Source of the DNA: JBCBJX01 sp038522735
Lineage (GTDB): Bacteria; Pseudomonadota; Alphaproteobacteria; Caulobacterales; Parvularculaceae
Assembly: GCA_038522735.1 (NCBI GenBank)
Contig: JBCBJX010000023.1
Coordinates: 1 to 34,727 of the forward strand
DNA: 34,727 nucleotides
Direction of reading: 5' to 3'
The first letter of the stretch is position 1. Each line of letters starts with the position of its first letter. Below the pieces are notes generated by a model that searched no databases, was not told the origin of the DNA, and saw only the letters and a list, made by a program, of their open reading frames with translations. Shown here one piece after another: positions 1 to 7,745 of this stretch. The position numbers and the translations under genes were made by a program.

Positions 1-1308
1 CATCGTCTGGGTGATGAGGGTCGCGACGGAGACGGCCGCCATCAGCGCGATGGTGATCTGGTAGTCGCGGGTGAGCTCGAAGACGATGAGGGTCGTCGAG
101 ATCGGCGCGCCGAGGATCGCGCCGCCGACGGCGCCGATGCCGACCATCGCGTAGAAGGTCGGCTCCGCCGTCAGGCCGCCGAAGGTCTGGCCGAGGACGA
201 TGCCGAACGCCGCCCCGGTCATGGCGCCGAGATAGACTCCGCTTGAAAAAACCCCGCCGCCGAACCGGCAGGAAAGGGTGATTGATGTCGCGAGGATCTT
301 CAGGATCAGGATGATCGTGAGGAACCGGACGCCGTACTCGTTTTCGAGCGCGTTCTGGGTCGCCTCATAGCCGACGCTCAGCACCTCCGGATAAAAGACG
401 CCGATCCCGCCGATGACGACGCCCGCGAGCACGGGCAGGATCTCCGTCGGCGTTTTCGTCCGCCGGCAGAGATCGCGTACGACGCGCGTCAGGCTGGAGA
501 CGGAGAAGAGGAAGGCGAGGGCGGTGAGCCCCGAAACGGCGCCGAGGGCGGCCGCGAAGGGCACGTCGATCGAGGTCGCGGGCGCATAGATCGGCACGGA
601 AAAGGCGGGGAAGTCGCCGAGATGCATCCGCGCGATCACCGCTGCGATGACGCTTGCGAGCACGACGGGCCCGAAAATCGAGAGGGCGTAATTGCCGAGG
701 ATCACCTCGAGCGCGAAGAGAACTCCGGCGATCGGCGCGTTGAAGCTCGCTGAAACCGCCGCCGCCGCGCCGCAGCCGAGGAGGGTCCGCGCGTCCCGCG
801 CCCGCAGGCCGAAGGTGTCGGTGACCTTCTGGGCGACGGCCGCGCCGAGGTGGACTGCCGGGCCTTCACGTCCCGCTGACGCGCCGGAGCCGAGCGACAG
901 GGTCGCGACGATCGAGGAGGCGACGCCCTCCCGTAACGAAATCCTCCGGCCGGCGATCGCCCGGCTCTCGATCACCTCGGTGATCCCTTGCGGGCGCGCC
1001 TCCGGCAGCCAGTTGAAGCGCTTGGCGAGGAGGAGGACGGCGCTCACCAGGATCCCGCCGACAACGGGAGCGAGTGCGACCCGCGGCCAGGGGAGGGCGC
1101 GGCCGGCGCTCGCCAGCATCGTGTCGTCCACGCCGTAAAAAATCATCGAGACGGCGTCGATGGCCGCAAGGAAGCCGAGGATCGCATAGCCTCCGACGAC
1201 CCCGACGCCGGCGCCGAACACCCAGACCCGAAGCTCCCCGAACAGCTCGCGCGCGGTCTTCGCTCCATGCCGGAGGCGCAAAAGCAGGCGTGCGGCGGTG
1301 CGGGTCAT
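1..1308 (-). CDS. ClC-family chloride channel/transporter (3' end outside window)
   Basis: Membrane protein of the ClC chloride channel/antiporter family. Translating the minus strand from the ATG at 1308 gives 436 codons open to the window edge, so the C-terminus (and any CBS domains) is not visible. Several hydrophobic segments are present, with the family's GSGxxxGREGP motif (gating Glu at about residue 149), the FNAPIAGVLFALE segment at about 190-201, and GGGVF near residue 350. The residue after Glu201 is Val, where Escherichia coli ClC-ec1 has the proton glutamate E203. By family knowledge, Val here is seen in uncoupled channel-type members, so channel-like transport is possible (inference). 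The GxFxP motif reads GVFSS, lacking the proline. No strong Shine-Dalgarno is visible before the ATG. It is transcribed divergently from the glnE-like gene, 130 bp away. Family assignment is secure; the transport mode is not. Confidence 0.93.
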   Translation of the reverse strand, partial: MTRTAARLLLRLRHGAKTARELFGELRVWVFGAGVGVVGGYAILGFLAAIDAVSMIFYGVDDTMLASAGRALPWPRVALAPVVGGILVSAVLLLAKRFNWLPEARPQGITEVIESRAIAGRRISLREGVASSIVATLSLGSGASAGREGPAVHLGAAVAQKVTDTFGLRARDARTLLGCGAAAAVSASFNAPIAGVLFALEVILGNYALSIFGPVVLASVIAAVIARMHLGDFPAFSVPIYAPATSIDVPFAAALGAVSGLTALAFLFSVSSLTRVVRDLCRRTKTPTEILPVLAGVVIGGIGVFYPEVLSVGYEATQNALENEYGVRFLTIILILKILATSITLSCRFGGGVFSSGVYLGAMTGAAFGIVLGQTFGGLTAEPTFYAMVGIGAVGGAILGAPISTTLIVFELTRDYQITIALMAAVSVATLITQTM

Positions 1309-1438
1309 GACGGATCGGCCTAGCAGGTGTCGCCCGACGGCGGAACGACGCCGAAACCTTGCCCGGCATGTTTAACGCCGCGTTCACGGCGCGCGGGTCA
1401 GATTAAGGGGGAGTGCGCACCAGAAGGACACCCGCGTC

Positions 1439-4216
1439 ATGACGTCAGACGCCGACACCAGCCAGCCCTTCGACCAGACGGGCGCCGCCTCGCGCCTTGA
1501 ACGCTGGAGCCGTGCGGCCGAGCGCTCCGGCGCAGCGGCGGCCGTCGGCGATCCCGAACGGCGCTTCGCCATGCTGCGCGTCTTCGGCGCGGCGCGGTAT
1601 CTGAGCGATCTCTGCCTCGCTTATCCGGCGGACGCGGTGCGGGTGCTGGAAGAAGGCGCGGCGCCCGTCCTCGTCGATGTGGCGCGCGATCTCGGCGGCC
1701 TCGAACGGGGCGTCGGCGGCGCCGACGCGCTTTACTCCGCCCTCAAACCGTTGAAAGAGCGCGCCGACCTCGCCATCGGCCTCGCCCACGTGCTCGAAGA
1801 CTGGACCGGCGAGGACGCGGCGTCCGCGCGCGCCGACGTCGCCGAGCGCCTTGTCGAAACTGCGATCCAGTGGCTCGCCCGCGCGGCCGCCCGCCGCGGC
1901 GACGCCGATGCGGAAAACCCGATGAAGGGCGTCTTCGTCCTCGCGGGCGGCGACCTCGCCCACGAAGAGCTTGCGCCCTTCGGCGCGCTCGACCTCCTTG
2001 TCGTCTATGATTCTGTCGCCCTGCGCGCAGCGGTCGGCTCGGCCTCGGAGCGGGCGTTCGTCCGGCTAGGGACGGAGCTGCGTACGGCCTTCGAAGGCGG
2101 CCCTTCCGCTCGCTCTCTTTTCCCCGTCCGGGGGCCGATGGTGAACGCGGCGGGCGGCGTCGTCTCGGCGATGGAAACGGTCGAAAAGGACATCGCCGCG
2201 CCGCAGGCCGCCGAGTTGCGCCGCTGGTTCGCGACGGCGCGCGTCATCGCCGGCGACCGCACGGCGGGCGGTGAGTTTCTGGAAAAACACGAAGAGCGTC
2301 TTTGGGGCGGGCCGCCGCCGAGCGTCGAGGACCTTCGCGCCGCTGCACGCAACGCCAATCCCAACGATCCGCGGGCGTCCTTCCGCGCGGTCGCCGACGT
2401 CTGCCGCCTCGCCCTCGGGCGCGCTCGCGTCCTTTTCCGCGCCGCGCCCTCCCGCGTCGTCTTCGAGACCGCCGCCGAGGTTGACGCGCTCGCCCGGCCC
2501 GTCGCTCAGCGCCTTGCATCGGGCGCGGACTTCGTCGCCGACGCCGTCGCGCGCCTGCAGCTTGCGACCGGCGCCGAAGCCGCTTCGCCCGAAAACGATC
2601 ACGATGCGGAGGCCATGGCGCGCCTTGCGGGCTTCGCGGACCCAGAAGCGCTGAAAACCGCAATCGCCGGCGCCGCCGCCGACGCCGCAAACACGCTCCA
2701 CGCGCTGCTTCTCGATCCGGAGGCGGAGGTTCGCCGCTACGCCGCGGCAGAAGCCGAGGCCGATCCGGACGCCTCGAACCTGCACCGCATCGGCTTCGGA
2801 GACGGCGACGCGCTGTCTGCCGTCGTCGATCGCTGGATGAAGAAAGTCTCTCCCGAGGAGCCCGGCGCACGTCTGTCCGCTCGCGCGCCCGGCCTTCTCA
2901 CCGCGTTCTCCGAAACGGCGCACCCGGACCGGGCCGTCCGCCTCTTCGACCGGATGATTGCGAGCGCCGGCGCCGAGGCCGCCTTCGACGCCGTCGGCGA
3001 GGAAGGCCCGAAGCGGGACGCCGCCGTCGCCGCCTTCGGCTTCGCGCCCGACGCCTCCGAGGCGCTGGTCGATCGGTCTGACATCAACGACATTCTGTGG
3101 TCGGACATTGACACCGAGGAGCCGCGCCCGGCGGCGGACTGGATCGCCCACCTCCAGCCGTCCTGGGGCGTCGACGAGGCCGCACCCGCTGAAAGCGTCG
3201 CGATCTGGCGGCGCGAAGCCATGTCCCGCGTCGCCGTCGGCGCGCTGGTCGGCACGCTCGCCTTCGAGGACGCGCCGGCCGTCTTCCGCGCCGTCGGCGT
3301 GCGGACCCTGAAAGCGCTTTACGCCCTTGCGCTCGAAGAAGCCGACGGCGCCGCCGCCGAGGCGGGGCCGGGCGTCGCCCTCGCCCTGCGCGCCGGCGTC
3401 GGCGGCGCGCGCTTCCTTCCGCGCGACGACATCAAGTCGGCGTTCGTCTGCGAGGATGTCGTGGACGTCGAAGCCGCCTCGGCCTTCGCCCGCGGGATGC
3501 TCGACCTCTGCTCGCAGGTCGGCGGACGCTGGCTCGCGCTTGAGCCGGACGTCTCCGGCCGTCCCGGCGGCGTCACCGCGCCGCTCGCCTCCACGGTCTC
3601 AGCGTTCCGCGATCACATGCAGAACCGCTCTCTGGCGGCGGAGAAAGTCGCCCTCGTCGGCTTCGAGGCGGCCGCCGGCGGCAAAACCGCCCGCGAGGAG
3701 CTTGCGAGCGCCGTTCTCTCCGTCGCAGGCGCCCCGCGTTCGGCGGATCTCGTCTTTCGTGAGGCGGACCGGGCCCGCGCCCAGCGCCTCCGCCGCGATC
3801 CCGCGAAATCCGTCTGGGATGTCCGGCGCGTCGAGGGCGGCATCTTCGATCTGGAATTCGTCGTCTCCGCCTTCGCCTTCAAATACTGCGGCAGTCACCC
3901 GTACGTGCTCGACAAGGGTCTAGACGCGGTGATGGAGGGGCTGGAGCGCGCCGGCCTCGTCAGCGCCGCAACGCGGACGGATATCGGGGCGGCGGCGGCG
4001 GCTCTCAACGGCCTCGCCGCCTTCCAGGCGATCGTCGGCTGGAAGAGCCCGGAGACCGACCGGTTCCCGGAACGCCTCGCGGTGATCGCGGCCCGGGCGG
4101 CCGGCGTCGCGGCGGCGGGTCATATCGAGCCGCTCCTGCGCGGCCACGCCGAGCGAGTGAACGCGATCTACAACCGCATCGTCAGCGGTCGGCCGGAGCT
4201 CGCGCGCGTTTCTTGA
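1439..4216 (+). CDS. glnE: GlnE-like glutamine synthetase adenylyltransferase with degenerate active sites
   Basis: Bifunctional [glutamine synthetase] adenylyltransferase/adenylyl-removing enzyme by overall layout: 925 aa, close to the usual 940-990, with two nucleotidyltransferase-like halves. In normal GlnE each half has GG-x(7)-DxD. Here the N-terminal half has GG170-171 followed by G182-A-L-D185, so the first Asp is Ala183. The C-terminal half keeps a GG and then D664-I-K666, so the second Asp is Lys. The conserved GG-x-x-DLEF element after the second catalytic domain is intact (VEGGIFDLEFV, about residue 800). The frame is open throughout with normal high-GC codon use, so this is not a simple pseudogene. 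Family function is reversible adenylylation of glutamine synthetase in response to PII; whether this protein is still catalytic is doubtful. An AGAAGGA sequence lies about 13 bases before the ATG. The next gene starts 67 bp downstream. Confidence 0.8.
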   Translation: MTSDADTSQPFDQTGAASRLERWSRAAERSGAAAAVGDPERRFAMLRVFGAARYLSDLCLAYPADAVRVLEEGAAPVLVDVARDLGGLERGVGGADALYSALKPLKERADLAIGLAHVLEDWTGEDAASARADVAERLVETAIQWLARAAARRGDADAENPMKGVFVLAGGDLAHEELAPFGALDLLVVYDSVALRAAVGSASERAFVRLGTELRTAFEGGPSARSLFPVRGPMVNAAGGVVSAMETVEKDIAAPQAAELRRWFATARVIAGDRTAGGEFLEKHEERLWGGPPPSVEDLRAAARNANPNDPRASFRAVADVCRLALGRARVLFRAAPSRVVFETAAEVDALARPVAQRLASGADFVADAVARLQLATGAEAASPENDHDAEAMARLAGFADPEALKTAIAGAAADAANTLHALLLDPEAEVRRYAAAEAEADPDASNLHRIGFGDGDALSAVVDRWMKKVSPEEPGARLSARAPGLLTAFSETAHPDRAVRLFDRMIASAGAEAAFDAVGEEGPKRDAAVAAFGFAPDASEALVDRSDINDILWSDIDTEEPRPAADWIAHLQPSWGVDEAAPAESVAIWRREAMSRVAVGALVGTLAFEDAPAVFRAVGVRTLKALYALALEEADGAAAEAGPGVALALRAGVGGARFLPRDDIKSAFVCEDVVDVEAASAFARGMLDLCSQVGGRWLALEPDVSGRPGGVTAPLASTVSAFRDHMQNRSLAAEKVALVGFEAAAGGKTAREELASAVLSVAGAPRSADLVFREADRARAQRLRRDPAKSVWDVRRVEGGIFDLEFVVSAFAFKYCGSHPYVLDKGLDAVMEGLERAGLVSAATRTDIGAAAAALNGLAAFQAIVGWKSPETDRFPERLAVIAARAAGVAAAGHIEPLLRGHAERVNAIYNRIVSGRPELARVS

Positions 4217-4283
4217 GGCGCGTTGAGTTCGCGCCGCCCGTTCCTTAGAACAAGCGGCGCAGCGCCTACGAAAGACCGCCCTG

Positions 4284-5156
4284 ATGGACGCGCCGAACAC
4301 CCCGACGGAGAGCCTTCGGCGCGACCGCTACGGCGCGCCGATCGAATCCCATATCTGGGATCATTACGTCCTCGAACTGCAGCTCGCCGAGAGGCTCCTG
4401 AATTCGGAGCGCTCCGAGCGCATCGGCGGCGGGCTTTATACGGAGGTGTACGACACGCTTTTCAAAAGCGTGCCGCTGCACCCGCAAAACCGCAAACGCG
4501 CCGAGGACCTGAACGCCGACCGCGCGCGCCGCGCCTCAATCCTGCGCGCCGTTGTTCCGGCGGGTGCGGCGTTTCTGGAGGTCGGCGCCGGCGACGGGCG
4601 CCTCAGCCTCGACCTCCTCGGGCACGTCTCCCAAGCGCACGCCGTCGACGTCTCCGAGCAGGTGCTCGCCGAAGAACACGCGCGCGAGGGTTTCCATTTC
4701 CATATCTCCGACGGCGTCTCCATGCCGCTGCCGGAAGGAAGCATCGACTTCGCCTATTCGAATCAACTCATCGAACATCTGCATCCGGACGACGCTGTCG
4801 AGCAGCTGTCTGAAATCTTCCGGGTCCTGAAGCCGGGCGGCGATTATCTGTGCGTGACGCCGAACCGGCTCTCTGGCCCGCACGACATCTCCGATCTCCG
4901 CCACGAAACCTCCTGCGGCCTGCACCTCCAGGAATTCGGCTGCCGTTCCCTCGCTGCGCTGATGGAGCGGGCGGGCTTCATGAACATTCGGCTATTAGTC
5001 GGCAAGAAACGGGGCGCGGAGATTTCCGTTGCGCACGGCGCGCTGCGCGAGGACATCTACAAGGCGATGCGCGCCGTCTTGGGCGAACGCCGGGCCCGGA
5101 CGAACCCGATCGGGCTCAGACTCGTCAATCTTCAGATGCTGGCGACGAAGCCTTAG
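4284..5156 (+). CDS. class I SAM-dependent methyltransferase
   Basis: Predicted cytosolic methyltransferase of 290 aa with a Methyltransf_11-type Rossmann core. Motif I is FLEVGAGDG at residues 97-105 (SAM binding), the acidic residue after strand 2 is in AVDVSE near 122, motif II-like DFAYSNQLIEHL is at about 155-166, and the LKPGG loop is at 182-186 followed by a CVTPNRLSGPHD segment. The first 95 residues form an N-terminal extension before the core. The substrate cannot be told from sequence; the LKPGG/TPNR features are common in enzymes acting on sugars, lipids or quinones, but that does not identify it. It lies 67 bp downstream of the glnE-like gene on the same strand and could be co-transcribed. 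Its 3' side faces the repeat island at 5185-5411, which separates it from the convergent DUF4169 gene. Confidence 0.85.
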   Translation: MDAPNTPTESLRRDRYGAPIESHIWDHYVLELQLAERLLNSERSERIGGGLYTEVYDTLFKSVPLHPQNRKRAEDLNADRARRASILRAVVPAGAAFLEVGAGDGRLSLDLLGHVSQAHAVDVSEQVLAEEHAREGFHFHISDGVSMPLPEGSIDFAYSNQLIEHLHPDDAVEQLSEIFRVLKPGGDYLCVTPNRLSGPHDISDLRHETSCGLHLQEFGCRSLAALMERAGFMNIRLLVGKKRGAEISVAHGALREDIYKAMRAVLGERRARTNPIGLRLVNLQMLATKP

Positions 5157-5184
5157 GCGTTTCTGCTCCGTCGGTCCGATTTAA

Positions 5185-5213
5185 GTCTTCCCACGGCTTG
5201 ACCGTGGGACCCA
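5185..5213 (+). repeat. REP-like palindromic element, left copy
   Basis: A 29-bp element with an internal dyad: core CCCACGGCTTGACCGTGGG, an 8-bp stem (5189-5196 with 5202-5209) and the 5-base loop CTTGA. The same 29 bp recurs perfectly inverted at 5383-5411. The form (short GC-rich stem around a CTTGA loop, in an intergenic region between convergent genes) resembles palindromic REP-type repeats scattered through alphaproteobacterial genomes; that link is inference. It could also act as a terminator for the methyltransferase gene, although no T-run follows. Confidence 0.85.
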
Positions 5214-5227
5214 ACTCCATACCGCGA

Positions 5228-5330
5228 CGCCGTCACGCCGTCACGCCGTCACGCCGTCACGCCGTCACGCCGTCACGCCGTCACGCCGTCACGCCGTCAC
5301 GCCGTCACGCCGTCACGCCGTCACGCCGTC
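5228..5330. repeat. perfect 8-bp tandem repeat array, (CGCCGTCA) about 12.9 copies
   Basis: Twelve exact tandem copies of CGCCGTCA occupy 5228-5323, and seven of eight bases of a thirteenth run to 5330. There are no mismatches. The array is non-coding: it lies between the methyltransferase stop and the convergent DUF4169 gene, centred between two inverted palindromic elements. Such perfect short arrays are prone to slipped-strand length change, so copy number probably varies between strains (inference). Confidence 0.97.
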
Positions 5331-5382
5331 GGCCATTCAGGACTTTATCGCCGGACGTTGCAAACGCCGAGCCCTTCCGTGA

Positions 5383-5411
5383 TGGGTCCCACGGTCAAGC
5401 CGTGGGAAGAC
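5383..5411 (-). repeat. REP-like palindromic element, right inverted copy
   Basis: This is the exact reverse complement of 5185-5213 over 29 bases. Together the two copies enclose 169 bp that includes the 8-bp tandem array, giving a 227-bp composite (5185-5411). Single-stranded or transcribed, the arms could pair with each other or each form its own hairpin. No transposase gene lies nearby, so any mobility would have to be supplied in trans. Confidence 0.85.
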
Positions 5412-5446
5412 AAGGAAGAAGAGCTTGAGCGACCTTTGAGGAAGCG

Positions 5447-5644
5447 TCAGGACGGTTCGCCGTCGTCCGTTCGCGCGCCGTCGAGTAGAGCGTCTCGCCG
5501 GGCCTTCGCCTTTGCGTCACGCGTTTTCTCCGTTTTCGTCCTGCCGAAGGCGGCGCGGTTCTCGGCGGCGAATTTCTTGTCCGCCGCGCGCCGCTTCTGT
5601 TTGCGCGCCTTGCTGAGGCTGATGATCTTGCCGTCGTCCGTCAT
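5447..5644 (-). CDS. DUF4169 family small protein
   Basis: A 65-aa, very basic cytosolic protein. It opens with the family-typical pattern (hydrophobic pair, then LSKARKQKRRA) and has RAAFGRTKTEKTRDAKAKARR in the middle, which is the hallmark of DUF4169 proteins in alphaproteobacteria. Function is unknown. The whole protein looks helical and highly charged. Its ATG overlaps the stop of the upstream ribbon-helix-helix gene (5641-5644, ATGA), so translation is probably coupled. It is the third gene of a fumC-RHH-DUF4169 operon on the minus strand. Confidence 0.85.
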   Translation of the reverse strand: MTDDGKIISLSKARKQKRRAADKKFAAENRAAFGRTKTEKTRDAKAKARRDALLDGARTDDGEPS

Positions 5645-5874
5645 CGCGCGGTTTCCAGTTCGGCGCGCATTCTGCGTAGAACGTAAAGGCGAAGCGCCGA
5701 GGAGAGGTTCGGCGGCTCGTCTTCCGCCGCCCGCGCCCGGTCCACCTCGAACGCGAGGCTTGAGAGCGAGCGGCCGTCGGCGCGGGCGAAGCGCTCCAGC
5801 ATCTCCCAGAACTCCGGCTCCAGGGACGCGGACGTCCGGTGGCCTCCAAGGGAGAGGGAGCGCTTCTCGATCAC
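5641..5874 (-). CDS. ribbon-helix-helix domain protein
   Basis: A 77-aa protein with a ribbon-helix-helix-like pattern: SLSLGGHRTSASLEPEFWEMLERFARADGRSLS near the N-terminus (strand, then helices), ending in SSALRLYVLRRMRAEL. It matches the small RHH family found beside fumC in many alphaproteobacteria. RHH folds usually bind DNA as dimers, but the target of this family is unknown to me. The chosen start is a GTG at 5874, only four bases after the fumC stop (5879-5881), which makes operonic translation with fumC likely. The end overlaps the DUF4169 start by four bases. Confidence 0.85.
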   Translation of the reverse strand: MIEKRSLSLGGHRTSASLEPEFWEMLERFARADGRSLSSLAFEVDRARAAEDEPPNLSSALRLYVLRRMRAELETAR

Positions 5875-5878
5875 CGGA

Positions 5879-7270
5879 TCAGCGCGGCGATATCATCTCT
5901 TCCGGTTTCACGATCAAATCATAGTCCGCAGGCGACACGTAGCCGAGGCGCTCCGCTTCTTCCTTCAGCGTGGTCCCGTTCTTATGGGCGGCCTTGGCGA
6001 TTTCCGTCGCCTTGTCGTAACCGATCGTCGGGGCGAGGGCGGTGACGAGCATCAGGGACTGGGCCATCAACTGGCCGATGCGCTCCTCGTTCGCTTTGAT
6101 CCCGGCGACGCATTTGTCCGTAAACGCCTGAGCGCTGTCGGCGAGGATGCGGATCGACTGCAGCGTGTTGTAGGCGATGACGGGCTTGAAGACGTTGAGC
6201 TCCAGATGCCCCTGGCTGCCGGCGAAGGAGACCGCCGCGTTGTTTCCCATCACCTGGGCGCAGACCATGGTGAGCGCCTCGCACTGGGTCGGGTTCACCT
6301 TGCCCGGCATGATGGAGGAGCCGGGCTCGTTTTCCGGCAGGGAGATTTCCGCGAGGCCGGAACGCGGCCCGGAGCCGAGGAGGCGGATGTCGTTGGCGAT
6401 TTTGAAGAGCGAGACCGCCGTCTCGTTCAAGGCGCCGTGGGCGGCGACCATGGCGTCATGGGTGCCGAGGGCCTCGAACTTGTTCGGCGCCGTCACGAAG
6501 GGGAGCTTCGTCAGTTCCGCGACGTTCTCCGCGAAGGCTTCTGCGAAGCCGATTTTTGCGTTGATCCCCGTGCCGACAGCCGTGCCGCCCTGGGCGAGGG
6601 CGTAGAGGCGGGGGAGCGCCCCCTCCACCCGGTCGATGGCGTTCTCCGCCATCGCGACGTAGCCGGAGAATTCCTGGCCGAGGGTGAGCGGCGTTGCGTC
6701 CTGCAGGTGAGTGCGGCCGATCTTGATGATGTCTTTGAAGGCCGCCGCCTTGTTGTTGAGGGCGTTCCGCAGCGCCTGCAGCGCCGGCGTCAGGCGGTGG
6801 ACGATCTCCTCCGCCGCGGCGATGTGCATCGCCGTCGGGAACGTATCGTTGGAAGATTGCGAGCGATTCACATGATCGTTCGGGTGCACCGGGTCTTTCG
6901 AGCCCAACTCGCCGCCGAGCATCTCGATCGCCCGGTTGGAGACGACCTCGTTTGCGTTCATGTTGGACTGGGTGCCGGACCCGGTCTGCCAGACGGACAG
7001 GGGGAAGTGGTCGTTCAGCTTGCCCTCGGCGACTTCGAGGGCTGCTGCGGCGATCGCTTCGCCGAGTTTCGGCTCGATATTGTCGAGGGCCAGATTGGCG
7101 CGCGCCGCGGCGTATTTGACGACCCCGAGGGCGCGCACCAGCGGCGCCGGCTGGATTTCCGTTCCGATCGGGAAATTAATGAGGCTTCGCGCCGTCTGCG
7201 CGCCGTAATATTTCTCGGCGGGAACAGTGAGAGGACCGAAGGAATCGGTTTCGGTGCGGGTTTCGGCCAT
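5879..7270 (-). CDS. fumC: class II fumarate hydratase
   Basis: Fumarase of the citric acid cycle, interconverting fumarate and L-malate without an iron-sulfur cluster. The protein is 463 aa, the normal length for FumC (about 460-467). Seen in the sequence: the substrate-site segment GSGTQSNMN at about 97-105, KIGRTHLQDATPL with the catalytic-site His at 188, and the lyase signature GSSIMPGKVNPTQ with the catalytic Ser at 318. Numbering matches E. coli FumC for both residues. It is the first gene of a minus-strand operon with the RHH and DUF4169 genes, spaced by four bases and then overlapping. The divergent RusA-like gene starts 68 bp upstream, so both promoters must lie in 7271-7338. Confidence 0.98.
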   Translation of the reverse strand: MAETRTETDSFGPLTVPAEKYYGAQTARSLINFPIGTEIQPAPLVRALGVVKYAAARANLALDNIEPKLGEAIAAAALEVAEGKLNDHFPLSVWQTGSGTQSNMNANEVVSNRAIEMLGGELGSKDPVHPNDHVNRSQSSNDTFPTAMHIAAAEEIVHRLTPALQALRNALNNKAAAFKDIIKIGRTHLQDATPLTLGQEFSGYVAMAENAIDRVEGALPRLYALAQGGTAVGTGINAKIGFAEAFAENVAELTKLPFVTAPNKFEALGTHDAMVAAHGALNETAVSLFKIANDIRLLGSGPRSGLAEISLPENEPGSSIMPGKVNPTQCEALTMVCAQVMGNNAAVSFAGSQGHLELNVFKPVIAYNTLQSIRILADSAQAFTDKCVAGIKANEERIGQLMAQSLMLVTALAPTIGYDKATEIAKAAHKNGTTLKEEAERLGYVSPADYDLIVKPEEMISPR

Positions 7271-7338
7271 GGGGCGGCTCCTTCCTCCCTGATGTCGGCG
7301 GTCGCCGGCGGTCTTACAACGGCTCGAAAGGGGCGCAA

Positions 7339-7740
7339 ATGCGCAGCGAGTTCTACGGCAAGGGCAAGGTGCAGATCGCCTTTCAGGGCGAAGCGGCGCT
7401 CCTGCGTATCGACGCCGCGACCACCCAGACCCGGCGCATCAAGGGCCTCGTCGCCGATTTCCTCAGGAAAGAAGTCGCCCATGTGCGCGCCGGCTTTCAG
7501 CCTTTCGAGGTGCGCATCTGGACCTCCGAGGCCGAGCCCGGGCGGAACCATGACGTGGACAACGTGGCCAAGGCGGTGCTGGACGCCCTCAACGGGGTCT
7601 TCTGGCGGGACGACCGGCAGGTGGTTCGGCTCATCTCGGAAAAGTTTCAGGGCGAGCGCGGGCGTATCGCGGTCCTCGTCCGGCCCCTGCGCAAGGCGCT
7701 CGACCCGGTCGATCTCGATCTCGGCCTTTTTGATCTTTAG
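7339..7740 (+). CDS. RusA-like Holliday junction endonuclease
   Basis: A 133-aa protein of the RusA family, whose members are dimeric, Mg-dependent nucleases that resolve Holliday junctions. The family core is clear: DVDNVAKAVLDALNGVFWRDDRQV at about 72-95. Asp72, Asp74 and Asp91/92, with Lys78, match the essential acidic residues and lysine known from E. coli RusA. AAGGGG stands about 7 bases before the ATG. E. coli RusA is prophage-encoded, but here no phage genes flank it: it sits between fumC (divergent, 68 bp) and sspB (convergent, 5 bp). Codon use is like its neighbours. A housekeeping repair role is plausible, for example backing up RuvC, but this is inference. Confidence 0.9.
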   Translation: MRSEFYGKGKVQIAFQGEAALLRIDAATTQTRRIKGLVADFLRKEVAHVRAGFQPFEVRIWTSEAEPGRNHDVDNVAKAVLDALNGVFWRDDRQVVRLISEKFQGERGRIAVLVRPLRKALDPVDLDLGLFDL

Positions 7741-7745
7741 TCGGT

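Noticed and set aside
2066..3151. 361-codon frame on the minus strand within the glnE-like gene
   Set aside because: Considered because the glnE-like frame is degenerate at its active sites, but the plus frame keeps the GlnE layout and the minus frame has no recognisable domain.
5228..5330. Possible CRISPR array
   Set aside because: The unit is 8 bp with no spacers and there are no cas genes; it is a simple tandem repeat.
7271..7740. Prophage remnant around the RusA-like gene
   Set aside because: Neighbours are fumC and sspB; no integrase, capsid, lysis or att-like sequences are seen.
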